Shown: positions 1-5,959 of the stretch, one piece after another
Layout of the letters: each line of letters opens with the position of its first letter
How positions within the stretch are numbered: position 1 is the first letter of the stretch
Assembly (NCBI GenBank): GCA_047973225.1
Contig: JBKEBQ010000028.1
Location: 1-7,291, forward strand
Source of the DNA: JBKEBQ01 sp047973225
Lineage (GTDB): Bacteria > Bacillota_I > Bacilli_A > Erysipelotrichales > Erysipelotrichaceae
Length of the DNA stretch: 7,291 nt
Direction of reading: 5' to 3'
Position numbers and translations under genes: made by a program
The notes under the pieces: generated by a model
Seen by the model: the letters and a program-made list of their open reading frames with translations, nothing else
Told to the model about the DNA's origin: nothing
Database searches by the model: none

Positions 1-1
1 T

Positions 2-127
2 AAACACATGAAATATCTTTCGGTTTTAGCAACTAACTTGATGAATGACAGTTTTACTGAAGCGATCAAAAATTCTACTGACGTTAACGAAATTTACAAA
101 ATTGTCTCTAAAGCAATTAAGGATTAA
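2..127 (+). CDS. PTS fructose/mannitol-type EIIA domain, C-terminal end (partial)
   Basis: Only the last 41 codons are in the window; the frame enters from the left edge and stops at TAA 125-127. The visible protein has the pattern H-x-K-Y-L-S-x-L-A followed by two short helices and ends in a lysine-rich helix. This resembles the final helices of the PTS EIIA type 2 domain (fructose/mannitol/Ntr family), where an H-L-x-x-L-x-x-L-A segment precedes the C-terminal helices. That domain carries phosphate from HPr to an EIIB domain. The phosphorylated His lies upstream of the window, so neither the domain order nor the sugar can be told; it could be the end of a multidomain fructose EII protein or a separate EIIA. 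A strong terminator follows 16 bases after the stop, so this gene ends its transcript. Family call from short sequence, moderately sure. Confidence 0.6.
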   Translation, partial: KHMKYLSVLATNLMNDSFTEAIKNSTDVNEIYKIVSKAIKD

Positions 128-143
128 CAACAAAAAAAAAAAA

Positions 144-173
144 AAAAAAATCATCCGTGAGGATGATTTTTTT
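144..173 (+). terminator. Rho-independent terminator of the upstream PTS gene
   Basis: Perfect hairpin: TCATCC (151-156), loop GTGA, GGATGA (161-166), extended by pairing of the A run with T167-173, giving about 13 bp and a seven-T tail. The upstream arm sits in an unbroken run of 19 A (132-150). With that A run the hairpin could also stop transcription coming from the right. Confidence 0.9.
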
Positions 174-174
174 A

Positions 175-203
175 TTACTATTTTAGTATATTTTATGTAT
201 AAT
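175..203 (+). promoter_or_regulatory. Possible promoter in front of the structured region
   Basis: A consensus TATAAT lies at 198-203. A weak -35-like TTACTA lies at 175-180, 17 bases upstream. A start near position 210 would place the whole set of helices between 226 and 515 in one transcript. In sequence this AT-rich, TATAAT matches arise by chance, so this is tentative. Confidence 0.4.
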
Positions 204-229
204 AAATACATAATAAAGTAGTTATCAGT

Positions 230-315
230 AAGGCGACCTATTCTTTATTACAAACTAATGAAATAATCGAGAATTAAACATTAAGTTTTGAATAAGGAGT
301 AAGGCGCCTTTTTTA
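230..315 (+). promoter_or_regulatory. Terminator-like long hairpin inside the structured region (possible attenuator)
   Basis: Segments 230-235/305-310 (AAGGCG/CGCCTT), 237-239/302-304 and 240-249/291-300 form about 19 pairs with two single-base bulges (A236, A301) and two G-U pairs. T309-314 and further T runs up to 331 follow at once, as in an intrinsic terminator. The left arm shares bases 230-234 with helix A (228-234/413-419), so the two folds exclude each other. The nine-base word AGTAAGGCG occurs at 227-235 and again at 298-306, so GCCTTAC at 413-419 has two possible partners. This is what an attenuator or switch would look like; no ligand or regulated gene can be named. Confidence 0.35.
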
Positions 316-488
316 CTTTTTTAATTTTTTTAAATCAATATATATCAGAATGATATCTTGATTCAGCAGCGCAACACTTACTTTAGTAAGTATAATACTC
401 GATTATTTCAAAGCCTTACATGTCGTAAAATATTATTAGTTGTTCTGCTGACCCAAGGTATCAGTTTACGCAAATTATATTACACTAA

Positions 489-515
489 AAAACCTAGAGC
501 TTCGCTCTAGGTTTT
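489..515. terminator. Bidirectional intrinsic terminator
   Basis: AAAACCTAGAG (489-499), loop CTTCG, CTCTAGGTTTT (505-515). On the plus strand it ends the structured region with a four-T tail. On the minus strand the tail is six T, which is stronger, and it starts two bases inside the stop codon of the short minus-strand frame at 514-669. Confidence 0.75.
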
Positions 516-669
516 ACTTATTGATGGGTGGAAAAGTAAAGTATTGAGAGAAAATAAATTCTGAAATATTTATTCGAGCTTTAAATAATTATGCCCCGTT
601 CTGTTCCAACGCATTTAAGTTTGAAGTATATACTTCGCCATTTAAACAATTATTATTTGTAGGAAACAT
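514..669 (-). pseudogene. Short minus-strand reading frame with internal stop, possible gene remnant
   Basis: Read on the minus strand from ATG (667-669), 26 codons run to a TAA at 589-591. The same frame then stays open for 24 more codons, ending in Y-F-T-F-P-P-I-N-K and TAA at 514-516. That stop overlaps the start of the terminator hairpin, the arrangement expected at the true end of a minus-strand gene. No Shine-Dalgarno sequence precedes the ATG and the frame is closed by a TAA about ten codons upstream. A 14-base perfect palindrome (GAAGTATATACTTC, 623-636) lies within it, and the word TTTAAATAATT is repeated at 580-590 and 670-680. I do not recognise the peptide. It may be the 3' end of a decayed gene, or chance; low confidence. 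Confidence 0.22.
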
Positions 670-678
670 TTTAAATAA

Positions 679-706
679 TTTCAATTTAATATATATATTT
701 TATAAT
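679..706 (+). promoter_or_regulatory. Putative promoter of the unknown three-gene operon, leaderless start
   Basis: TATAAT at 701-706, with a second overlapping TATAAT reading at 707-712, and a weak -35-like TTTCAA at 679-684 (16-base spacer). Transcription from the first box would begin at about 713, on the ATG at 714-716. The bases just upstream of that ATG are only A and T, with no Shine-Dalgarno sequence, which agrees with a leaderless message. Confidence 0.45.
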
Positions 707-713
707 TATAATA

Positions 714-1175
714 ATGAAAATATTAAATCACAAAATTGACATCATAGAAAATGATCCAAATTTTACATTGCTAGTTTTTATTGGCGTTGTTATTGTAATA
801 ATTATTCTTGCTATTTTTGTTGTGATTTCACATTGAAATGAAAAAAAGAAAATTACAAATTCATTTAAAGAAAAGAAATTATTAATCAGAACGATATCAG
901 AAAAAAATTTGGAAAAATATAATATTAACATTAAAAAATTGTTTGAAAATCTATTTGATGACTTTGATAAACAAATAGAATCCGTTGCAAGTTTAAATGG
1001 GAAATATTCTAATAAACTGAATGAAATACTAGAGTCTGACTATTTAGAAGATTTATTGATAACTAGTCATATTCATGATGCTGAGATTAACTTTCTAAGA
1101 CAGTTAAAAAAAGTAACGCCATTTGTCTGAACAAAAAAATATAAAAAGGAAATACAGGAATATTATGGCCAATAA
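714..1175 (+). CDS. Hypothetical single-pass membrane protein, first gene of unknown operon
   Basis: 153 residues, not recognised. Residues about 17-38 form one very hydrophobic membrane helix rich in I and V. It is followed by W41 and the positive cluster E-K-K-K-K, so by the positive-inside rule the remaining 110 residues should lie in the cytoplasm with the N-terminus outside. The cytoplasmic part is charged and predicted to be mainly helical. Two Trp are encoded by TGA, including one at 1128-1130, 15 codons before the stop; read with the standard code the protein would break into pieces. ATG 714 is the first in-frame start and directly follows a TATAAT box with no ribosome binding site. 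The 3' end overlaps the next gene by 11 bases. It probably acts with the two following genes at the membrane. No function can be assigned. Confidence 0.7.
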
Positions 1176-1734
1176 ATACGAACAAAAAAGATATAAGACC
1201 CAGAAAGGAATTGAAACTTTTCATAAAGTTAAGTATGAATTACTTCCCAATAGAAAGGAGTTTGAGGCAGCTTTAGAAAAATTATCATCCGCAGAATACT
1301 ATTCGTTCTTTGCCGAAAAGCAAAGAACCGTATATGGCAAGAAAAAAATTAGTTTCAATTGAGATCCTGAAACACAACTTAAAAAGTTTGTTCTATTATG
1401 TAATTCCTTTTTATCATCCATAGATATTAATTTAACACTTGATAAAGTATCAAGTAATCCTTATCAATTAATTAATAAAAATATCTATAGGTTCCTTTAT
1501 GATAAGGAAGCCCAAACATTTAAATCTGTTTTCATTCATAAAGACGTTATCTATAGAGACACTTTTGAACTTTATTCGAAATCTAATAAGTGCAAAATTT
1601 TTGTAGTTAAATCACTACAATCTCCATTCTCATTGGAAAGAACTTCATTAATTGCAAATGGCATTAGAATTGATTTTAGATCATCTTGAAAAAAATATAT
1701 TGAAGAAATAGAGGCGGGATTAAGAAAATGATAG
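1165..1734 (+). CDS. Hypothetical soluble protein, second gene of unknown operon
   Basis: 189 residues, not recognised. It has no signal peptide or membrane helix. The N-terminal 20 residues are very basic (K, R, Y rich), residues about 30-62 look helical, and the C-terminal half (about 110-175) alternates hydrophobic and charged residues as in beta-strands, ending with a charged helix. Three Trp are TGA codons, and the last codon of the protein is a TGA (1729-1731) directly before TAG. ATG 1165 is preceded by AGGA with seven bases between; a TTG at 1123 in the same frame is possible but less likely. It overlaps the gene before by 11 bases and the gene after by 7, so translational coupling is likely. 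The basic N-terminus could contact nucleic acid or the membrane surface, but this is only a guess. Confidence 0.7.
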
Positions 1735-1922
1735 TATTTGATCTTTTATTTATTTTAGGAGTTATATTATTATTAACACCTTTCGCCATATGGGTTTGAA
1801 CCAATTTGACTAAAAACACAGAAATATTTGGTATATTAAGATTAAAATTCATATTATTTTCTTTTTTGTTATGCTATATATTATTAGCGACTACGATTAT
1901 GGTTATATTTTTAATATTTTAA
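1728..1922 (+). CDS. Small hypothetical two-TM membrane protein, third gene of unknown operon
   Basis: 64 residues with two strongly hydrophobic stretches, about residues 2-24 and 41-64. They are joined by a short polar loop holding K29, E32, R38 and K40, so the loop is probably cytoplasmic. The protein ends inside the second helix with no polar tail. Trp is coded once by TGG (residue 22) and once by TGA (residue 24), two codons apart. The ATG lies inside the end of the previous gene; no good Shine-Dalgarno is visible (only a G-rich AGGCGGGA about eight bases upstream), so it is probably translated by coupling. TAA at 1920-1922 is followed 19 bases later by a terminator. No function recognised; size and topology would fit a small membrane partner, toxin-like peptide or holin-like protein, but nothing in the sequence decides. 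Confidence 0.6.
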
Positions 1923-1941
1923 TATACAAATACTATTTGAG

Positions 1942-1972
1942 ACAACAGCATTTTATACATGCTGTTGTTTTT
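1942..1972 (+). terminator. Terminator of the unknown three-gene operon
   Basis: Ten-pair hairpin ACAACAGCAT (1942-1951) with ATGCTGTTGT (1959-1968), seven-base loop, then a T run to 1972. It separates the hypothetical operon from the sugar operon. Confidence 0.9.
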
Positions 1973-2008
1973 CTATGAAACTTTAATACAAAATACGTCT
2001 GTGTGTTA

Positions 2009-2048
2009 ATAATTTACAATTATCAAATATTATTATATTATTAAGGAG
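2009..2048 (+). promoter_or_regulatory. Control region of the PTS/GH1 operon: promoter elements, possible operator, Shine-Dalgarno
   Basis: A good ribosome site AAGGAG (2043-2048) lies four bases before ATG 2053. Upstream, TATTAT occurs at 2028-2033 and again at 2036-2041. A -35-like TTTACA at 2013-2018 has a 17-base spacer to the second box, but that would put the start inside the Shine-Dalgarno, so the first box may be the real -10. A perfect 15-base inverted repeat ATAATT-TAC-AATTAT covers 2009-2023 and could be an operator, though its AT content makes chance possible. No RAT-like antiterminator target or regulator gene is visible next to the operon. Confidence 0.35.
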
Positions 2049-2052
2049 AAAA

Positions 2053-2347
2053 ATGAAAATATTATTAATATGTCACGGAGGAAATTCAACCTCTGTATTA
2101 GCAAAAAAAAATGGAAAAGGAAGCTAGAAGAGAAGGTAAAAACTATAAAGTCGATGCTTTTTCTACTACTACGGCTAGAGAAGACTTAGGAGATTATGAT
2201 GTTGTTTTACTTGGACCACAAATACAACATGATCTAAATAATTTTAAAAAACTTCATGATTATGTCGCCGTGATTCCTCCAATAGTTTTCGGAACTATTG
2301 ACGCAAAAAAAGCAATAGCTATTGCTGAAGAGGCTAGAAATGCCTAG
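2053..2347 (+). CDS. PTS lactose/cellobiose EIIB component; frame shifted by one base in an A9 run
   Basis: The small cytoplasmic EIIB takes phosphate from EIIA on a cysteine and gives it to the sugar bound by EIIC. The N-terminus K-I-L-L-I-C-x-G-G-N-S-T-S matches the family P-loop with phosphorylatable Cys7, and the rest (V-V-L-L-G-P-Q-I, V-A-V-I-P near the end) also matches. The frame from ATG 2053 runs into the run of nine A at 2103-2111 and then meets TAG within five codons. The remainder (M-E-K-E-A-R onward, to TAG 2345-2347) is one base out. With eight A the protein would be an intact 97 residues, the normal family length. Every downstream gene of the operon is intact, which suggests a sequencing error, recent mutation, or correction by polymerase slippage on the A run. 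A restart at ATG 2111 would lack Cys7. It overlaps EIIA by 8 bases. Family call very sure; functional state open. Confidence 0.85.
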
Positions 2348-2645
2348 AACTTTAGAAGAATGTTCAATGATGATTATTGCGTACTCAGGCGCAGCAATTT
2401 CATCATCATTAGCAGCAGTAGAAAAATCAGACGAAGGCGAAGAATTTGAGTATCTCTTTGAAGAGGCGGAAAATAATTTAGGAGAAGCCAACAAGGTTCA
2501 CTTTGAAGTCCTTCATAAATCAGCGAGTGAAAAAATTGACATCGATGTTTTGTTCATTCATGCAGAAGATCAAATGCTAAATGCGCAAACTATCATCACA
2601 CTATCTAAGAAATTAGCAAGGATACATAAAAAATATGGAAAATAA
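2340..2645 (+). CDS. PTS lactose/cellobiose-specific EIIA component
   Basis: 101 residues, the usual length for this small all-helical cytoplasmic protein, which works as a trimer and carries phosphate from HPr to EIIB. The features fit: an N-terminal helix with S-G-x-A-x-S-S-S, a central acidic helix with A-E-x-N-L-x-E-A-N-K-V-H, and the active-site segment F-I-H-A-E-D near residue 74. His74 corresponds to the phosphorylated His of the LacF/ChbA family, and Asp77 to the conserved metal-binding Asp. The second family His, four residues after the first, is Gln78 here. ATG 2340 is chosen because GAAGAGG precedes it at the right distance and the family starts there; a TTG at 2322 would add six residues that belong to the EIIB end. 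It overlaps EIIB by 8 bases and the GH1 gene by 11, so translation is probably coupled. Confidence 0.93.
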   Translation: MPRTLEECSMMIIAYSGAAISSSLAAVEKSDEGEEFEYLFEEAENNLGEANKVHFEVLHKSASEKIDIDVLFIHAEDQMLNAQTIITLSKKLARIHKKYGK

Positions 2646-4047
2646 GAATATAACCTTTCCCAAGGGTTTCTTATGAGGTTCTGCAACATCAGCGCCCCAA
2701 ACAGAGAACATGGGCCCGATTAATATTGGGGGGAAATCAGAGACAATTTGAGAGAATTCATTCAAAAATGATCCTGATAGATATTTTGAACAAAGATTTT
2801 GTGAAGGAGATTTTTATAATAGATATAAGGAAGATATTAAAATTGCTGCTGACTTAAATTTTAACTCACTTAGGTTTTCAATATCTTGAGCTAGATTGGT
2901 GCCAGATGGCATCAATGTAAATCTTGAGGCAGTAGAATTTTACAAAAACGTTTTTAACGAATGTAAAAAATATAACATCAAAGTGTTTGTTGTTTTAAAT
3001 CACTTCGATCATCCAATGTGGGTGATGGAGCAAGGCGGATGGGAAAATAAAAAAACTGCTCAAGATTTTGCAAAATATTCATCAATCGCATTTGAAAAAT
3101 TTGGTGATTTAGTTGAAAGATGAGTTTCATTTAACGAACCTGTAGGAATAATTGAAGGTCAGTATTGATATGATGTTCATCCTCCATTCGAAAATAATTT
3201 TAAAAAAGGAATAAGCGCAATGTTGAATCTAAATTTAGCTCATGCGTTATCTTTACAAGAGTTTAGAAAATCTGGTTTATCAACAGAATTTGGTTTAATT
3301 TTAAATATTACATTAGCCGTACCTAGATCAAAGTCCGAGTCTGATGTCAAAGCATCTAAAATTGCCGATCTATTCCAGTGAAAATGTTTTATGGATACAG
3401 CATATTGAGGAAAATTTCCTAATGAGTTATATGATCTATTGGTTGAAAGAGATCTCTGACCATCTTCTATTAATATAGCCGATTATAACAAGGAGTTTTT
3501 AAAGGAAAAAATTGATTTCTTAGGAGTGAATTACTATTCTCCTCTAAGAGTGAAATCTTTAGATTACGAACCAGTATTTGATGAGTCTAGGTCTCAGGTG
3601 ACTCCTGAAACACATTTTTATCAAAAATATGAAATGCCAGGTAGAAGAATGAATATTTATAGAGGGTGGGAAATATATCCTAAAACAATCTACTCAATAT
3701 TAATGAGAATTAAAGAGGAATATGAAAATATAAATTGTTTCATTTCAGAAAATGGAATGGGAGTTCAAAATGAAGAAAGATTCCGTGGAGAGAATGGAAT
3801 GATTCAAGATAAATATAGAATTGAATTCATGGCAGAACATCTCATGTGGATAGCTCAAGCTATTTCCGAAGGATCTTCATGTAATGGATATCATATGTGA
3901 ACATATATTGATAACTGATCATGAATTAACGCCTATAAAAATAGGTACGGTTTTATTGAACTGGACCTTACCACACCTGATAATGTAAGGAGAGAAAAAC
4001 TATCCGCATCATGAATCAGAAATGTGATTAAAGAAAATAAAATTTAA
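2635..4047 (+). CDS. 6-phospho-beta-glucosidase, glycoside hydrolase family 1
   Basis: 470 residues, the normal GH1 TIM-barrel length, cytoplasmic. It should hydrolyse the 6-phosphorylated beta-glucoside delivered by the neighbouring PTS, giving glucose-6-phosphate and an aglycone or glucose. The start F-P-K-G-F-L-W-G-S-A-T-S-A-P-Q-T-E-N is typical of phospho-beta-glucosidases. The acid/base Glu is E168 in F-N-E-P, and the nucleophile is E372 in I-S-E-N-G. The phosphate-binding signature appears as S429-W-I-N-A-Y-K435-N436-R-Y438: the Ser and Tyr are in place, but the family Lys position holds Asn436, with Lys435 beside it. Trp is coded twelve times by TGA and four times by TGG. ATG 2635 overlaps the EIIA end by 11 bases, with AAGGA 12 bases before. 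Glucosidase rather than galactosidase is inferred from overall resemblance. Very sure of the family. Confidence 0.93.
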
Positions 4048-4055
4048 GGAGAATT

Positions 4056-5915
4056 ATGGAAAACGAAATTCAAAAAATAAGTAAACTTGATAAATTTCAA
4101 AATACTTTTATAAAATTTGGTTCATTCATGGGTAGACAAAGACATCTTTCAGCAATTAGAGATGCCTTTGGAGCGTTTCTGCCCTTTCTAATTGTTGGTG
4201 CAATGTCACTAATGATAGCCGAAGTATTTATCGCCTATGATGGTCTTATTGCAACAATATTCAAAGTTGATGGACAATCATTAGTAAACTGAGAATATTT
4301 CAGTTTCTTTGTGAAACCAATTTTTTCTGGTGTGTCAAGCGCCACTATGAATTTATTTTCTCTGTATATTGTGTTCCTATTAGGTTATTTCTTAATGGGA
4401 TCATATGGAGGAAGCAAATTGTTTGGTGGAGTTATTTCTATAGCAACATTTATGGTGCTATCACCAATTGATGCAGGAGGTATGACTTATATTGGTGCGC
4501 AAGGATTAATCTTTGCAATGTTTGTAGGTTTAACTGCACCGACAGTGCTTTATAAATTACAAAATATTAGAGCATTACAAATAAGAATGCCTGAAGGGAT
4601 TCCACCAGTAATCGCAACATCTCTAAATCTACTATTTCCAATTGCTATAACATTACTTGCATTTGCAACGATTCAACCAGCTTGAGGAATGATTGCATAT
4701 TTTGCTGGTCCTGGGCAAGAATCATCACTAGTTATAAATCCAGAGTGATATTATATTGAAAATGCTTTATATACTATCATTGTTGAGCCGCTTTATAATT
4801 TAGGACAAAGTCCATGAGCCATATTCATCATTATGACTCTAACAGGATTTTTCTGATTCTTTGGTGTCCATGGATCAAATGCTGTCGCACCTTTTGTGTA
4901 TGCGGTTTGAACACCTATGATGGTGGAAAATATTGATTTATATGCCTCACTTGGAAACAGCGTATTTGATGCAGAAAACATCGGAATGCTAAACAGCTGA
5001 ACTGATCAATCAAAAGAAATATATACCTTAATGGGAGGCGCTTCTTCAACAATCGCGTTACTAATTGGATTATTGGTATTCTCAAAAATTCCAGAACAAC
5101 AATCAATTTCTAGAATGGCCACTCCAGTTGCGGTCTTTAATATTTCAGAACCAACATTATTTGGAGTACCGGTAGTTCTTAACCCTGTGTATTTCATACC
5201 ATTAACATTAACTGGAGGTATACAAGCAATTCTTGGATATTATCTAACCGTTTGAGGATTGGTCCACCCTTGTGTTGTTTATGTTCCTTGAACAACGCCT
5301 GTGTTTGTAAACTCAATCCTGGCAACGCTTGATTGAAGAGCGTTATTTGTATCATTATTACTATTAGTAATTGCATTCGCAATATATATTCCGTTTGTAT
5401 TGGCAGATATATCAACGCAAGTTAAAAGAAAATCCATAGAAAGTAAAATGTCAGTTGAAGAATATAAAGAATATACTAAAGTTGAAATCCAACTTAACAA
5501 CGCAGAAAGAAAAGCGTTTAAACCATTAGAAATATTAGAATATAAAGAAGAACTTTTAATTTCAGACAAAGAATATATTGAAGAAAAAATTACCAATATA
5601 AATGCTTCATTGGATAATAAAATATCAACATTTGAAAATGAGATTCTAATATATAAATCAAACTCTATTCTTTATAAAAAACAAGGGGATAATGATAAAG
5701 CTGAATCAGAATTAAACAAAATTTCTAAGACTGAATCAAGAATACAAAAATCTAAAGATAAAACATCAATTAAATTAGAAAAATTAAATTCTAAATTAAA
5801 AGATATATCATCTAATTTAGATAATATTGTAAACAAAGAAATTCCAGCTCAAAAGAAACTTTCTGAAGAAGAGTTTACACTTAAGAAAAAAGAAATAGAA
5901 AAAAAATCTATTTAA
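4056..5915 (+). CDS. PTS lactose/cellobiose EIIC permease with long C-terminal coiled-coil extension
   Basis: The integral membrane channel that binds and translocates the beta-glucoside, phosphorylated from EIIB. Residues 1 to about 450 are a full EIIC: G-R-Q-R-H-L-S-A-I-R-D-A-F at the start, about ten hydrophobic segments, H272 in G-V-H-G and E365 in N-I-S-E-P, the sugar-binding residues known from the ChbC structure. All ten Trp are TGA codons. The family normally ends near residue 430-450. Here the same frame continues without break for about 165 more residues (455-619), very rich in K, E, I, N and S with heptad-like spacing, a long cytoplasmic coiled coil with no PTS EIIA or EIIB motif. 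The extension is not a separate gene: no start site with a Shine-Dalgarno precedes it and the frame is continuous. AAGGAG lies four bases before ATG 4056; the gap to GH1 is eight bases. A hairpin follows the stop. Confidence 0.92.
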
Positions 5916-5921
5916 CTACTT

Positions 5922-5945
5922 GAACATCGCATAGCGATGTTCTTT
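5922..5945 (+). terminator. Hairpin after the PTS operon; possible terminator and operator
   Basis: Perfect inverted repeat GAACATCGC (5922-5930), ATA, GCGATGTTC (5934-5942), followed by only TTT. The tail is short for an intrinsic terminator. The repeat also sits just upstream of the -10 box of the next gene, where an operator would be, so it may serve either purpose or both. Confidence 0.6.
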
Positions 5946-5953
5946 GCTATAAT
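5943..5953 (+). promoter_or_regulatory. Extended -10 promoter of the MurQ-like gene
   Basis: T-G-C-TATAAT at 5945-5953 is a perfect extended -10 (TGnTATAAT). No -35 at normal spacing is seen, which extended -10 promoters tolerate. The expected start, about seven bases after the box, falls on the A of ATG 5960, so the message should be leaderless. Confidence 0.65.
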
Positions 5954-5959
5954 TATTAT

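Larger units (their letters stand above)
210..515 (+). ncRNA. Candidate structured non-coding RNA with pseudoknotted long-range helices (unidentified)
   Basis: No protein frame covers this stretch, yet it is full of distant complementary segments. Helix A: 228-234 (GTAAGGC) with 413-419 (GCCTTAC). Helix B: 259-271 (TGAAATAATCGAG) with 398-410, 13 perfect pairs. Helix C: 351-360 with 454-463 (ten pairs, one G-U), continued by 363-369 with 445-451 (seven pairs). Local hairpin D: ACTTAC 376-381 with GTAAGT 386-391 around a TTTA loop. B nests inside A, while C crosses both, a pseudoknot. A TATAAT at 198-203 lies upstream and a hairpin terminator at 489-515 lies downstream. I searched by eye for RNase P RNA (GAGGAAAGTCC), tmRNA (tRNA-like 3' end with CCA) and SRP RNA (GGAAGNAGCAGCC-like) marks and found none. 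Strand is uncertain, since helices are symmetric; plus is preferred from the promoter and the order of the terminators. Real structure is likely; the identity is unknown. Confidence 0.45.

Noticed and set aside
132..150. Run of 19 A as a phase-variable element
   Set aside because: It lies after a stop codon and forms the upstream arm of a terminator; no gene is positioned to be switched by it.
210..515. RNase P RNA, tmRNA or SRP RNA
   Set aside because: Conserved marks (GAGGAAAGTCC, tRNA-like end with CCA, GGAAG-type SRP loop) were not found on either strand.
2234..2494. Minus-strand open frame over EIIB/EIIA
   Set aside because: Fully inside two recognised plus-strand genes, with no family resemblance.
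2635..4047. GH1 gene broken by many stop codons (standard code)
   Set aside because: All internal stops are TGA at places where the family has Trp; in the mollicute code the frame is intact.
4793..5596. Several minus-strand open frames across the EIIC gene
   Set aside because: They lie opposite a clear conserved gene, show no recognisable protein and no ribosome sites; shadows of the EIIC frame.
5400..5915. A separate coiled-coil protein gene
   Set aside because: The frame is continuous with the EIIC upstream, no Shine-Dalgarno or true start precedes it, and the apparent start is a TTG inside the last membrane helix. It is the C-terminal tail of the EIIC.
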